Source: Sphaerospermopsis kisseleviana NIES-73
Lineage (GTDB): Bacteria > Cyanobacteriota > Cyanobacteriia > Cyanobacteriales > Nostocaceae
Direction of reading: 5' to 3'
Length of the DNA: 64,000 nt
NCBI RefSeq assembly: GCF_002368075.1
Contig: NZ_AP018314.1
Coordinates: forward strand, 3,409,522 to 3,473,521
The notes beneath the pieces were generated by a model. That model saw only the letters and a program-made list of their open reading frames with translations, had not been told where the DNA came from and did no database searches. The stretch's first letter is position 1. Each line of letters starts with the position of its first letter. Positions 8,323-17,221 of this stretch are shown in pieces. A program made the position numbers and the translations under genes.

Positions 8323-8739
8323 TTATGCGTCGTGGGTAGCTTTACCACTGAATTTGAGTTGTGCAGGACTGGGGTTTTGACCAATTCTGCGGGGTACGTG
8401 GCGCACCATTTGACGACCAGCATTTACCTTTTCAGGGAAGACACCATCAGCAGGGTGAATGAAAGTGGTTTCACCGCTGGGGAGAATCCGGTAAATTTTG
8501 TAGTCAGTGATTTTGAATTTGCGGAGTTGAGCGCCTAAAGCGATACCATACTCCTTGCGAGCCAAATAAAGCAAGTTTTCGCCTTTTAGCATTGTAGCAG
8601 CGCCACCAGTAGGCATTTCAAAAACCTGCTCTTTGGGGCTTGTCCAGGTGATAGCGTACTTTTCTTCTACTTCTGCTTTTTTAAGTAGACCGCCAGTGCT
8701 ACCGCCGAAGAGGGGAGTTTGTCCAGTTAGAGTTGCCAT
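8323..8739 (-). CDS. psaD: Photosystem I reaction centre subunit II
   Basis: PsaD is the stromal-side subunit of photosystem I that docks ferredoxin and stabilises PsaC. The start is at ATG 8739 ([20 protein letters not shown]), which matches the family's N-terminus; an upstream frame extension of 7 residues is unlike it. 138 residues is typical. Family signatures are [50 protein letters not shown] and the basic [21 protein letters not shown] near the end. It is transcribed towards trpE. A strong photosynthesis promoter should lie in 8740-8950 but was not resolved. Confidence 0.97.
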   Translation of the reverse strand: MATLTGQTPLFGGSTGGLLKKAEVEEKYAITWTSPKEQVFEMPTGGAATMLKGENLLYLARKEYGIALGAQLRKFKITDYKIYRILPSGETTFIHPADGVFPEKVNAGRQMVRHVPRRIGQNPSPAQLKFSGKATHDA

Positions 8740-8947
8740 AAGGTTAAGGTTTTCTCTCAACGTTTTTAGGGCATACTAACACCGTAACCCACCTTATGTT
8801 GCGATCGCGTTATAGACTGTAACAGTTTTTAGGAAATGGGTGATTGGGGACTGGGGACTGGGGACTGGGAAAAATCTTTTCCTCCCCATCACCCCATCTG
8901 AATTGATGCAATTTTTGTCGCTGTAGTCTAGGTAGCTTGGCAACGCG

Positions 8948-8983
8948 GACAAATTATTTGACGATTTAACAGAATATTGTCAC
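8948..8983 (+). repeat. Possible transposon left-end repeats (Tn7-like/CAST)
   Basis: The stretch contains GACAAATTATTTGACGATT, then an AACAGAATATTGTCAC segment, just upstream of a tnsB fragment. From memory it resembles the TnsB-binding repeats at the left ends of type V-K CAST elements, which have spaced GACAAATTAT and TGTCA units. Not verified by alignment. Confidence 0.4.
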
Positions 8984-9008
8984 AAAAAATCAAAACTATT
9001 AAAACCCT

Positions 9009-9188
9009 GCTGTAACAGCGAAACTAAAAATGGAGGTTATTCAAAGTTTATTAGAAGCAGGCGATCGCACTACCTATGCTCAAAGACTCAAAGAAACAGC
9101 AGTAAAACTGGGTAAATCAGTGCGAACAGGAAGGCTTAAAAGCTTACACTTTTTGAACGTTAAAATAGCTAAAACCCTTTGCCTGTAA
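9009..9188 (+). pseudogene. tnsB/TniA-type transposase N-terminal relic
   Basis: Read from 9009, the frame gives AVTAKLKMEVIQSLLEAGDR then TTYAQRLKETAVKLGKSVRT, closely matching the helix-turn-helix region near residue 45-85 of TnsB from cyanobacterial CAST (Tn7-like) elements and related TniA/Mu-type transposases. After VRT the match stops and an unrelated tail runs to TAA at 9188. About 500 residues, including the DDE catalytic domain, are missing. No tnsC, tniQ or cas12k gene is nearby. It is a dead relic lying between psaD and rpoZ. Confidence 0.65.
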
Positions 9189-9202
9189 AGTTTTCAGAGT
9201 TA

Positions 9203-9230
9203 TATGGCTAACGCCACGCTACGCTATCAG
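9203..9230. repeat. ATGGCTAACGCCACGCTACG dispersed repeat
   Basis: The unit ATGGCTAACGCCACGCTACG followed by CTATCA recurs, with small changes, at about 31840 and 42930 and as a longer palindromic form at 14670-14740. It is a small dispersed intergenic repeat without coding content. Confidence 0.6.
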
Positions 9231-9257
9231 CAACCCCTAATTATCAATTCTTAATTC

Positions 9258-9788
9258 TCAATTCTCAATTGGTAAACCCAACTTACTTTGATTGGTCATT
9301 TGGATATTACATAGGTCTGGATTTAAATCCAGTTTACAGGTGTAAGTTGCTAACATTTCTTTTTGATAATTGAAAACGCGGATGTTATAACCCAAATTAC
9401 GAGTATAATTACCCAGACTATGCACAAATCGGTAGCGTTCTAGATAATCTAATAAACTCCAAATTTGCTGATTTACGATCAAGTCTACACGGGCTGATTC
9501 ATTTTCAGACGCTGGATATGCTATCCAGTTATCTAAAAGTTTATTTTCAGAGATTTCCTTAGCCCACCACAAACTAGGGATCGTTAAACTTGTGGAGTTA
9601 ATAGTGTTAGCGGTGATGACAGAACCTTGGGGAGTAGTCAATAAATTTAGTTCTAGTGGTGCATCGGAAGGGCGGGGTATATTTCCCGCTTGTGAGGGTT
9701 GGATGGATAAACTAAAAAAAGTAGTCAGACTCGCGCCGAGTATGAATAACAGAGATTTTTGGGAAGTGATAAAATTCTTTTTAGACAT
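9258..9788 (-). CDS. Exported protein of unknown function
   Basis: The 176-residue protein has a clear signal peptide: a basic N-terminus (MSKKNFITSQKS), a hydrophobic core (LLFILGASLTTFFSLSI) and a likely cleavage after PSQA at residue 34. The mature part has no motif I recognise. It includes IPSLWWAKEISENKLLDNWI and VNQQIWSLLDYLERYRFVHS and two cysteines near the end (YTCKLDLNPDLCNIQ) that could form a disulphide. It is probably periplasmic. It faces away from rpoZ, sharing a 117-bp divergent intergenic region with it. Confidence 0.65.
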   Translation of the reverse strand: MSKKNFITSQKSLLFILGASLTTFFSLSIQPSQAGNIPRPSDAPLELNLLTTPQGSVITANTINSTSLTIPSLWWAKEISENKLLDNWIAYPASENESARVDLIVNQQIWSLLDYLERYRFVHSLGNYTRNLGYNIRVFNYQKEMLATYTCKLDLNPDLCNIQMTNQSKLGLPIEN

Positions 9789-9905
9789 AAGTACAGATCA
9801 AAAATTTATGTGTTATTTATGTGTTATTTATAATATATACAATTCCAATTTCTCAGTTTCTTTTGGTACTGCTAAACTGGTTGAGAATCCTAACAAACAC
9901 AAATT

Positions 9906-10142
9906 ATGCTCAAGCGTTCCAAGTTCGAGACAACCCAATCTCAAATTATGCACCGTGCCGAGGATCTTATTAGCGCCGCTTCAAATCGCTATCGGATTAC
10001 TGTGCAAGTAGCTAATCGTGCCAAGCGTCGGCGTTACGAAGATTTTGAAAATAATGAAGATAGCATGATGAAACCTGTACTTAGAGCCATTATTGAGATG
10101 TCTGATGAACTAACTCAGCCGGAAATTATCGGCGATTTGTAA
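9906..10142 (+). CDS. rpoZ: RNA polymerase omega subunit
   Basis: The omega subunit assists folding and assembly of the beta' subunit. The 78-residue protein starts [20 protein letters not shown] and shows the family's [20 protein letters not shown] and [20 protein letters not shown]. Length is normal for cyanobacteria. A strong intrinsic terminator follows directly at 10153-10192, so it is transcribed alone. Confidence 0.95.
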   Translation: MLKRSKFETTQSQIMHRAEDLISAASNRYRITVQVANRAKRRRYEDFENNEDSMMKPVLRAIIEMSDELTQPEIIGDL

Positions 10143-10152
10143 TTTACATGAT

Positions 10153-10192
10153 ACTGGGAATGGGTCATTAGTTCCCTATTCCCAGTTTTTTT
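10153..10192 (+). terminator. Intrinsic terminator of rpoZ
   Basis: ACTGGGAAT (10153-10161) pairs perfectly with ATTCCCAGT (10178-10186), and a run of T follows directly (10186-10192). Confidence 0.9.
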
Positions 10193-10208
10193 ATCGTAAA
10201 ATCAATCA

Positions 10209-10712
10209 ATGAAAAAGAAAAAACTTTTATTTTTGCGGTTTCAATCAGGACTGATAATTACAATAATAACTCTGAGTGTATTGATTTTCGGTTCAGGAAA
10301 CTTCGATTTTCTGAGCATCTCACCTGCTGTAGCCCAAAGAATCAGCCCTAGTGATATTTGGCAGTTAGTGTATCAGCAATTACCCGACCTGTCAAAAGAA
10401 AATCAATATATCAGTAAAGAAACTGGCAAGGTGGCTGAAAATAACACCTTAGCTAGTCGGTTGATTCGTTACCACATTTATGTAAAAGGTAGAGTGCCTA
10501 TATATCGTTTCGATTGGAAACTAACTTTAGCTGACTATTTGAATGCAAATGAAGTTATATATGAAGCTTCCTATCCGGGCAATGATTCCTTAAAGCAAAA
10601 TCCATTAGAGGGCGATCGCACTGCTATAGCTAAACTCACCCGCAACCAACGTAATAAGCTAGTACAAGTCCTGGTTAATATTTTTAATACTCCATCATCA
10701 GGTGACAGGTGA
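10209..10712 (+). CDS. Exported protein of unknown function
   Basis: The 167-residue protein begins MKKKKLLFLRFQSG, followed by a hydrophobic stretch (LIITIITLSVLIFG) and an AVAQ-type cleavage site near residue 42. The mature region has ISPSDIWQLVYQQLPDLSKE and LASRLIRYHIYVKGRVPIYR, a pattern found in cyanobacterial hypothetical proteins of no known role. It is probably periplasmic or in the thylakoid lumen. The stop lies inside a short GGTGACA repeat, which may have altered the C-terminus. Confidence 0.65.
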   Translation: MKKKKLLFLRFQSGLIITIITLSVLIFGSGNFDFLSISPAVAQRISPSDIWQLVYQQLPDLSKENQYISKETGKVAENNTLASRLIRYHIYVKGRVPIYRFDWKLTLADYLNANEVIYEASYPGNDSLKQNPLEGDRTAIAKLTRNQRNKLVQVLVNIFNTPSSGDR

Positions 10713-10782
10713 CAGGTGATAGGGAAATATTAATAACCTAATGCCCAATGACTAATGACTAATGACTAATGACCAATAACTA

Positions 10783-11148
10783 ATGGAAAAAGTGATTAAA
10801 AGCGGAACTGGTTGGCGTATAGGTTGGAATCCAGACGCACCAGAATTTAAAGGTTTAGTTGGTACAGATAATTGGGCGGTTGAATTAACCAAAGTTGAAT
10901 TAGATGATTTTTGTCGCTTATTAAATAAGCTTGCAGATACGATGAAGCATTTAGCGACAGAATTAATGGATGAAGAAAAAATTGCCTGTGAAGCCGAAAG
11001 CGATTTATTATGGATGGAGGTAGAAGGTTATCCCCACTCCTATAGTTTGCGCTTGATCCTCAACACTGGGCGATGTGCAGAAGGACAATGGGATGCTGAT
11101 GCAGTACCGGGTTTGGTGGCAGCAGCAGCGATACTGAAAGTTTTTTGA
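10783..11148 (+). CDS. DUF1818 family protein
   Basis: The 121-residue protein matches the cyanobacterial/plastid DUF1818 family: GTGWRIGWNPDAPEFKGLVG at the start, ELTKVELDDFCRLLNKLADT, LLWMEVEGYPHSYSLRLIL and the Gly/Ala-rich end. No signal peptide; cytoplasmic. The function has not been established. It is followed by tRNA-Pro on the same strand. Confidence 0.85.
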   Translation: MEKVIKSGTGWRIGWNPDAPEFKGLVGTDNWAVELTKVELDDFCRLLNKLADTMKHLATELMDEEKIACEAESDLLWMEVEGYPHSYSLRLILNTGRCAEGQWDADAVPGLVAAAAILKVF

Positions 11149-11289
11149 AAAACCCCCTTGCGTTTTCCTTCGACTTTTGATATATTTAGGAAAGTGACTT
11201 AATAAAGGTTAGATTCACAATCTAAATTCACAAATTTGGCAAAATCCCCAATCCAAAATCTAAGATCAAGAATCTAAAAGTTAAGTTAA

Positions 11290-11363
11290 CGGGGCGTAGC
11301 GCAGCTTGGTAGCGCGCCACTTTGGGGTAGTGGAGGTCGTGGGTTCGAATCCCGCCGCTCCGA
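11290..11363 (+). tRNA. tRNA-Pro (GGG)
   Basis: A complete cloverleaf of 74 nt: acceptor CGGGGCG pairs with CGCTCCG, the D-arm contains AGCGCAGCTTGGTAGCG, the anticodon stem CCACT/AGTGG encloses loop TTGGGGT with anticodon GGG, and the T-arm is GTGGG-TTCGAAT-CCCGC. The discriminator is A and CCA is not encoded. Its 3' end is 2 bp from the stop codon of the convergent cyclo-ligase gene. Confidence 0.96.
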
Positions 11364-11365
11364 TT

Positions 11366-11938
11366 TTATCGGATGTAAATTTGCGATTCAGTAATAACAC
11401 CTTGTAAACATTTATCCCAATTATCAAAGGGGAGTTGATGGAAATAGGCAAAATCAAAAACTACGCCTATAGTGGGTATTTTAGACCAAACGGGAGAACT
11501 CAACAAACGGTCATAATATCCACCACCATAACCTAAACGATATCCTTGGCGATCGCAAGCTACACTAGGGACAAGAATTAAATCGACTTCTGTAGGATCT
11601 ATAGTTGGTGCTTCCGGGTGTGGTTCAGTAATACCATAATTACCGGTTTGCGGTATATCATCTGGTTGCCACAAGTGCCAGGATAGAGACTCACCAACAC
11701 AACGAGGAAAACCCCAACTACGCTGCGAGTCCGTAAACAGTGGACTTAAATCAGGTTCTTGACGAAAGCTGAAATAGGCGAGGATGGTGGTTGCTTGGGT
11801 AAATAAAGGCGAATTTTGGAGTTGGGAAGAAATGCGATCGCTCTTTTTTTGCCAATCTTGAACAGTCATAGATTGACGTTTTCTTAGCAAACTACGTCTA
11901 AGTTCTGTTTTGTTTAGCTGTGAATCAACTTTTAGCAA
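11366..11938 (-). CDS. 5-formyltetrahydrofolate cyclo-ligase
   Basis: This ATP-dependent enzyme turns 5-formyl-THF into 5,10-methenyl-THF, returning stored folate to the one-carbon pool. Of 190 residues, the N-terminal LRRSLLRKRQSM is the basic ATP/phosphate region, ILAYFSFRQEPDLSPLF the middle and DRQGYRLGYGGGYYDRLLSS the family signature. It is also known as MTHFS, ygfA or fau. It is convergent with tRNA-Pro at a 2-bp distance. A start further in, after LNK, is possible but less likely. Confidence 0.93.
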   Translation of the reverse strand: MLKVDSQLNKTELRRSLLRKRQSMTVQDWQKKSDRISSQLQNSPLFTQATTILAYFSFRQEPDLSPLFTDSQRSWGFPRCVGESLSWHLWQPDDIPQTGNYGITEPHPEAPTIDPTEVDLILVPSVACDRQGYRLGYGGGYYDRLLSSPVWSKIPTIGVVFDFAYFHQLPFDNWDKCLQGVITESQIYIR

Positions 11939-11944
11939 TGTGCG

Positions 11945-12115
11945 AACAGGTAACAGGTGACAGGTGAATTGATAATTGATAATTGATAATTGACAATTGT
12001 TTCATTCAAGGGTAATTGTCAATTGTCCATTGTTAATTGTCAATTGATGGCATTCCCAGTCAGAGACTGGGAACGAGATAAGACTGGGAACGAGATAACG
12101 AGATAAACGAGATAA
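11945..12115. repeat. Cluster of short repeats upstream of the cyclo-ligase gene
   Basis: The stretch consists of AACAGGTGACAGGTGA units, ATTGATA heptamers, AATTGTCAATTG palindromes and CCCAGTCAGAGACTGGGA plus ACGAGATA units. It has no coding potential. The GACTGGGAACGAGA motif recurs in the 24895-25002 repeat. Confidence 0.65.
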
Positions 12116-12139
12116 CCAGATAAACTGTGAGATTTTTAC

Positions 12140-13084
12140 CTATGCAGCATTTTTGCGCCACCACTCAATAGTATTTTTTAGCCCTTCTTCAAAGCTGAAT
12201 TGAGCAGTGAAACCAAACGCTTCCTTGGCTTTTTCCGTATCTAAACAACGTCTTGGTTGTCCGTTGGGTTTGTCAGTTTCCCAAACAATCTCCCCTTCAT
12301 ATTCCATTAACTCACAAATCAGATTAATCAAATCTCTAATAGAGATTTCATAACCTGTACCCAAGTTAATAGGATCAGATTCATTGTAGAACTGAGTACC
12401 CATGACAATACCCCGTGCAGCATCTGTGGAATACAAAAACTCACGGGTAGGAGAACCATCACCCCACACAGGAAGTTGTTTTTCTCCCTTGGTTTGTGCT
12501 TCGTGAACTTTGCGGATCAAAGCTGGAATAACATGAGAACTTTTAGGATCAAAGTTATCTTCAGGTCCATATAAGTTCACAGGGAGTAGGTAAATACCAT
12601 TAAACCCATACTGCTGACGGTAAGATTGCAGTTGCACTAAAAGCGCCTTCTTAGCTACTCCATAGGGAGCGTTAGTCTCTTCTGGATAACCATTCCACAA
12701 GTCTTCTTCTTTAAAAGGAACTGGGGTAAATTTAGGATAAGCGCAGATAGTACCCACACAAACGAACTTTTCTAAACCTGCTTGATAGGCCGCATGAATT
12801 AGCTGAGTACCCATGATCAAGTTATCATAGAACAACTCTGCGGGTTTTTCACGGTTGAGGCCAATTCCACCGACATGAGCAGCTAAGTGAATGACTATAT
12901 CCTGTTGTTCAACTGCGCGTTGGCAATTTTCCCAAACTCGCAAATCACAATCACGCGATCGCGGTACTGTAATTTTCTCACGGTCTGCCCCAGCTTGACA
13001 CAGTTGGTTTATCACTTGACGGCCTAGAAAACCGGAACCACCAGTGACAAGAATACCTTTATTGTTTAGTTCTAAGCCAGTCAT
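12140..13084 (-). CDS. fcl: GDP-L-fucose synthase
   Basis: This short-chain dehydrogenase epimerises and reduces GDP-4-keto-6-deoxymannose to GDP-L-fucose with NADPH. Of 314 residues, [19 protein letters not shown] is the Rossmann nucleotide motif, AAHVGGIG follows, and YGVAKKALL is the catalytic Tyr-x3-Lys. [20 protein letters not shown] and [20 protein letters not shown] match the family. It lies 117 bp downstream of gmd on the same strand, so gmd makes its substrate. The product feeds surface polysaccharide assembly by the genes to the right. Confidence 0.95.
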   Translation of the reverse strand: MTGLELNNKGILVTGGSGFLGRQVINQLCQAGADREKITVPRSRDCDLRVWENCQRAVEQQDIVIHLAAHVGGIGLNREKPAELFYDNLIMGTQLIHAAYQAGLEKFVCVGTICAYPKFTPVPFKEEDLWNGYPEETNAPYGVAKKALLVQLQSYRQQYGFNGIYLLPVNLYGPEDNFDPKSSHVIPALIRKVHEAQTKGEKQLPVWGDGSPTREFLYSTDAARGIVMGTQFYNESDPINLGTGYEISIRDLINLICELMEYEGEIVWETDKPNGQPRRCLDTEKAKEAFGFTAQFSFEEGLKNTIEWWRKNAA

Positions 13085-13201
13085 TCAATTTTGGATTTTA
13101 GATTTTGGATTTTGGATTAATTTGAATAAATTAGGAGTCAGGAGTTCAGAGTATTATATTTATAACTATTCCCTGTTAAGACTTCCCTATTTCCTATTCC
13201 C

Positions 13202-14281
13202 TTAAAAATGCAGAGTTCCTAATTCTTGACGGATAGTAGCAATATCTTGGGGTTGTTTTGAACCATTGCCATTAGGAGAAGTATGCCCAAGGGCTTGTAA
13301 GTCAGCTTCTACCATTAAAGAAACAAGTTCTTTGAAGGTTACAGAAGGTTGCCAACCTAACTTTTGTCGTGCTTTTGTAGGATCACCAATTAACAAATCT
13401 ACTTCTGCTGGTCTGAGATAGCGTTGATCAAATTCAACATAATCTTGCCAGTTGAGATTAACATAACCAAATGCTAATTCCAAAAATTCCCGTACTGAGT
13501 GAGTTTCCCCTGTAGCAATAACGTAATCATCGGGCTGATCTTGTTGCAACATCAGCCACATTGCTCTAACGTAATCTTTGGCATAACCCCAATCACGTTT
13601 AGCATCTAAATTACCCATATATAAGACTTTTTGCTTATCAGCGACAATACGGGCAACAGCTCTAGTTATTTTTCTAGTAACAAATGTTTCACCCCGGCGA
13701 GGTGATTCATGGTTAAAAAGAATACCGTTGCAAGCAAACAAGTTATAAGATTCTCGATAATTTACAGTTTGCCAGTGAGCATAAACTTTTGCACAAGCGT
13801 AGGGACTGCGGGGATAAAAAGGTGTTGTTTCACTTTGGGGGACTGCTTGCACCAAGCCATACATTTCCGAAGAACCGGCTTGATAGAACCGTACTTGAAT
13901 CCCTGTGCGGTGTTGGTAGTCGCGGATGGCTTCTAATAAACGAAGAGTTCCCATACCTACAGCATCTACTGTATATTCAGGAGAATCAAAACTAACTCTA
14001 ACGTGAGATTGAGCGCCTAAATTATAAATTTCTGTGGGTTTAACTTCTTCTAAAATGCGGCGCAGGGTAGTACCATCAGTTAAATCGCCGTAGTGTAGAA
14101 ATAATCTTACACCTTCTTTATGTGGATCTTCGTAAATGTGATCAATGCGATCTGTGTTAAAGGTGGAGGTACGGCGGATAATTCCGTGAACTTCATAACC
14201 TTGTTCTAGTAAAAATTCGCTCAAGTAAGAACCATCTTGACCTGTGATACCAGTGATCAACGCTCGTTTTTTTTCTGTCAT
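13202..14281 (-). CDS. gmd: GDP-mannose 4,6-dehydratase
   Basis: Gmd converts GDP-mannose to GDP-4-keto-6-deoxymannose. The start is at ATG 14281 ([20 protein letters not shown]); a TTG two codons earlier is less likely. 359 residues. [20 protein letters not shown] is the NADP-binding motif, QAGSSEMYG carries the catalytic Ser/Glu, and [15 protein letters not shown] the Tyr-x3-Lys. [20 protein letters not shown] and [17 protein letters not shown]-type segments follow. It forms a two-gene unit with fcl. Confidence 0.96.
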   Translation of the reverse strand: MTEKKRALITGITGQDGSYLSEFLLEQGYEVHGIIRRTSTFNTDRIDHIYEDPHKEGVRLFLHYGDLTDGTTLRRILEEVKPTEIYNLGAQSHVRVSFDSPEYTVDAVGMGTLRLLEAIRDYQHRTGIQVRFYQAGSSEMYGLVQAVPQSETTPFYPRSPYACAKVYAHWQTVNYRESYNLFACNGILFNHESPRRGETFVTRKITRAVARIVADKQKVLYMGNLDAKRDWGYAKDYVRAMWLMLQQDQPDDYVIATGETHSVREFLELAFGYVNLNWQDYVEFDQRYLRPAEVDLLIGDPTKARQKLGWQPSVTFKELVSLMVEADLQALGHTSPNGNGSKQPQDIATIRQELGTLHF

Positions 14282-14726
14282 GCCCAATTATCTCTTGTTG
14301 TTGAAGTTGTAAAATTGACAGGCAATACTAGATAAATTAGCAACTCATTGCTAAAATTGCCTGATTTTAAACATACAAGTCTTAGTTGCTATTCTATTAA
14401 AGATCAAATGTTAACTACTATACTTAAGAAAAACCTTTTTAACAAGTTAGGTTTCCATTATCTATAAAAACAAAGCGGTTAAGTTTGTCTGCCAAGATCC
14501 AAAACTTGATCTCAAGGGGTTTCAGGCTTTTTTCTAATAATTTTTCTGAGATTGGCAAAAACCAAATAAACTATAGATTTATCTGAAGAATTAATCAAGT
14601 TAACAATAAAAGTTGTAGCATTTTTTGATTAAGCCAGTGGTTTTATTAGGCTGCTGAACTGCTGAGGTGCGGGGCTTGGCATTAGCCATACTCCTGATAG
14701 GGGAGTGTGGCGTTAGCCATAGGGCG
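14282..14726. other. Intergenic region, partly palindromic repeat
   Basis: No gene is visible. The left 350 bp is AT-rich and should hold the gmd promoter. The right part (about 14670-14740) has GCGGGGCTT and AAGCCCCG arms around GGCGTTAGCCATA units. On the minus strand this forms a stem just downstream of the sugar transferase stop codon and could end its transcript. Confidence 0.5.
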
Positions 14727-15485
14727 TTAATAAGCCCCGTTATTTTTAGGCATGACTACCACATTAATGGTTTTCAAGATGATCCATAAATCTAGCCAAA
14801 AATTTCTGAATTTAACATAGTGTAGGTCTATTTGGACTCGCCGGGGGTAAGGTATATCATTACGTCCAGATACTTGCCATAATCCAGTAATGCCTGGACG
14901 AATGGTTAAAACTTCATTAATATGAGAGCCATATTTGGACAATTCTTCCGCTACTAGGGGTCGGGGACCTACTACACTCATATCCCCTTTTAAAACGTTC
15001 CAAAATTGGGGAAATTCATCTAAGCTGGTAATTCGCAGTAAGTGACCAATTTTGGTAATCCGGGGGTCTTTTTTCAGTTTAAAAGTGCTGGTAAATTCTT
15101 GACGTAACTCTGGGGAAGTTTCCATCATTTGGGCGAGTATTTCATCCGCATTTGTTACCATTGTGCGGAATTTGATACATTTAAAGGGACGATAGTTTTT
15201 ACCAACTCGTTCTTGGATATAAAAAATTGGACCTTGTGAGCTTACAGCAATCAGTAAGGCCAAGATTATGTATATCGGGAAAAACAAGATCAAAACCGAC
15301 AAAGAAAATGCAATATCGAACAGTCGTTTGGCTAACTCTCCGTTTAAACCCTGATCAGATAAACCTCTGGGTTTGATCTTGGGCGGTTTTGATTTTTGAC
15401 CACGTTTGACTAAAGTATGCGTCGAGGCATTAGCATCTTTACGTGGGTATCGCTTGCCGGAGAGAAGTGAACTCTGGGCAGTCAT
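14727..15485 (-). CDS. Polyprenyl-phosphate sugar transferase (exopolysaccharide initiation)
   Basis: Enzymes of this WcaJ/EpsE/RfbP type move a sugar-1-phosphate onto undecaprenyl phosphate to start a polysaccharide repeat unit. The start is taken at ATG 15485, whose AAGGAG Shine-Dalgarno site lies 4 nt before it; the ATG just upstream would be too close. After a basic N-terminus, ELAKRLFDIAFSLSVLILFF opens the single membrane helix. Then come IFYIQERVGKNYRPFKCIKF, TSLDEFPQFWNVLKGDMSVV and GPRPL, the catalytic signatures. It has only the C-terminal catalytic domain, about 253 residues, without the CoA-binding-like N-terminal half. Confidence 0.9.
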   Translation of the reverse strand: MTAQSSLLSGKRYPRKDANASTHTLVKRGQKSKPPKIKPRGLSDQGLNGELAKRLFDIAFSLSVLILFFPIYIILALLIAVSSQGPIFYIQERVGKNYRPFKCIKFRTMVTNADEILAQMMETSPELRQEFTSTFKLKKDPRITKIGHLLRITSLDEFPQFWNVLKGDMSVVGPRPLVAEELSKYGSHINEVLTIRPGITGLWQVSGRNDIPYPRRVQIDLHYVKFRNFWLDLWIILKTINVVVMPKNNGAY

Positions 15486-15600
15486 CATACTCCTTAATAA
15501 TCCACACCACACATAGTCCCAATCTTAAAGCTAAAAGGCAGTAATTCTGGGGGGAAATTCCCAAAAGCTTGGAAAATAAATACAAAAATCCTGAATATTA

Positions 15601-16740
15601 TTACAGGGAAGGTCTTTTTTCTTGACACTGATTCAGGAAATCGAGATAACGATCTGCAAAAACCTGTCTCGAAAACTGACTGGCGTGTAATTTTATATAC
15701 TCAGATTTAAAAAAATCCTGATTGACTTCAAACTTTTCTACGGCCTCCACCAAAGCTGCTACTGTTTGTTCTTTAAAGAATATACCTGTTCCGGTGTCCA
15801 TACAAGTGCGAATATCTCGCACGGTTTCTAAAGCACCACCAGCACCATAAGCAATAACAGGAGTACCACAAGCTTGTGCTTCTACTAAGGCAATGCCAAA
15901 ATCTTCACAAGCTGCATATACAAAAGCTTTGGCACGAGCCATATAGGTTTTTACCATATCCTCAGGTTGCCATCCGAGTATTTGGATATGAGGACTGGCG
16001 ATCGCTTGCAGTTGTTTCATTTGCGGTCCTGTACCAATCACCACCAATGGTCGTTTGAGTTGATTAAAAGCCTGAACAATCAAGGATACTTGTTTATAAG
16101 TCACCAATCGGGAAACGATCAGATAAAAATCCTCTTTTTCAGCGCAGAAGGGCAAGTTTTCGATGTTTACTGGTGGGTAAATGACTTTTGCTTCTCGGCG
16201 ATAGCAACGCCAAATCCTGCGGGCTGTATGCTGGGAGTTGGCGATGAAGTAATCAACGCGGTTGGCACTCAATACATCCCATTGACGTAAACTATGCAAT
16301 AAGTATTTTGTGACCCATCCAATTCCACCTTTTCCTAGTTTGCTTTGGTTGAGATAATCAAAGGTCAAGTCCCAAGCATAACGCATTGGACTATGGCAAT
16401 AACAAATGTGCAGTTGATCTGGAGTGGTGAGGACTCCTTTCGCTACTGCATGGGATGAAGATAAAATTACCTCATATTGACGCAAATCTAACTGTTCGAT
16501 TGCTAATGGTAACAATGGTAAATATTTTTGTACCCCTTGACGAGCTAAGGGTAAATGTTGCAGAAAGGTTTTGCCTATCTGACGCTGGTAAAGATAACTT
16601 TCTGGGTTGGTAGATTCAAAATCTATTAAGGCATATAAATCAGCATCTACATGATTTAATATTTCCTTGACTACGAGTTCTGAACCTCCTGTGGCTTTAG
16701 GTGTTAGCCACTCATGGACTAAGGCATATTTTGAAGACAT
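15601..16740 (-). CDS. Glycosyltransferase family 4
   Basis: The 379-residue protein starts MSSKYALVHEWLTPKATGGS, with the glycine-rich acceptor-side motif of GT4 enzymes. The C-terminal GT-B domain shows YLIVSRLVTYKQVSLIVQAF, PLVVIGTGPQ, MARAKAFVYAACEDFGIALV and EAQACGTPVIAYGAGGALE, including the E-x7-E nucleotide-sugar motif. It should be a retaining transferase using a nucleotide sugar; the sugar cannot be told. It lies directly upstream of the sugar transferase (115 bp), and with gmd/fcl suggests fucose-containing exopolysaccharide. Confidence 0.92.
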   Translation of the reverse strand: MSSKYALVHEWLTPKATGGSELVVKEILNHVDADLYALIDFESTNPESYLYQRQIGKTFLQHLPLARQGVQKYLPLLPLAIEQLDLRQYEVILSSSHAVAKGVLTTPDQLHICYCHSPMRYAWDLTFDYLNQSKLGKGGIGWVTKYLLHSLRQWDVLSANRVDYFIANSQHTARRIWRCYRREAKVIYPPVNIENLPFCAEKEDFYLIVSRLVTYKQVSLIVQAFNQLKRPLVVIGTGPQMKQLQAIASPHIQILGWQPEDMVKTYMARAKAFVYAACEDFGIALVEAQACGTPVIAYGAGGALETVRDIRTCMDTGTGIFFKEQTVAALVEAVEKFEVNQDFFKSEYIKLHASQFSRQVFADRYLDFLNQCQEKRPSL

Positions 16741-16747
16741 ATTAATT

Positions 16748-16810
16748 GGGGACTGGGGACTGGTGACTGGGGACTGGTGACTGGGGACTGGGGACTGGGG
16801 ACTGGGGACT
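16748..16810. repeat. STRR: nine GGGGACT heptamers
   Basis: Nine contiguous 7-bp units; seven are GGGGACT and two are GGTGACT. They begin just upstream of the glycosyltransferase start codon. Confidence 0.95.
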
Positions 16811-17221
16811 GGGAAAAATATAATTAATTACCTATAGCAATTCGGTTTGATTTATGAATTTACTCGTAGAGGCGGGGAAAAGGAAATAGGGAACAGAAAA
16901 GAAGTAATAAAGGTTTACTGAGTTTGTTCAAAAATCAAATAGGAGTCCTATATTAGCTATGACCTATTTACAGCAGATTTCATAGAAGTACACCAGTAGC
17001 GGGCAAGATGCCCGCACCACAAGAGTTTTATGATTCATCGCTTGTTAGACACCGTAAGGGATCTCAGCTAAGTGGACTCGTTGAACTAAGAATCTGCGCT
17101 CCTTTAGGAGCGCAGAGTGTCAATACCCAGTCCCCAATTACCAATCACCAGTCACCAATTACCTGATAATCTCAACAATAGGGGTGTTTTGTCACCTGTG
17201 TTTATAAGGATTTGGGATTTT
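16811..17221. other. Intergenic region without recognisable gene
   Basis: No coding frame is supported. It contains short repeats (CAGTCCCCAATTACC-type, a 'GCGCTCCTTTAGGAGCGC' hairpin near 17096-17113) and presumably the promoters of the divergent glycosyltransferase and CSP41-like genes. A frame open from 17117 merely reads through repeats into the CSP41-like gene. Confidence 0.5.

Noticed and set aside
9592-10011. 139-codon plus-strand frame across the start of rpoZ
   Set aside because: It is antisense to the exported protein gene and out of phase with rpoZ; no family resemblance.
17117-17221. N-terminal extension of the CSP41-like protein
   Set aside because: The extra codons read through STRR-like sequence and homologues start at the Rossmann motif (ATG 17222).
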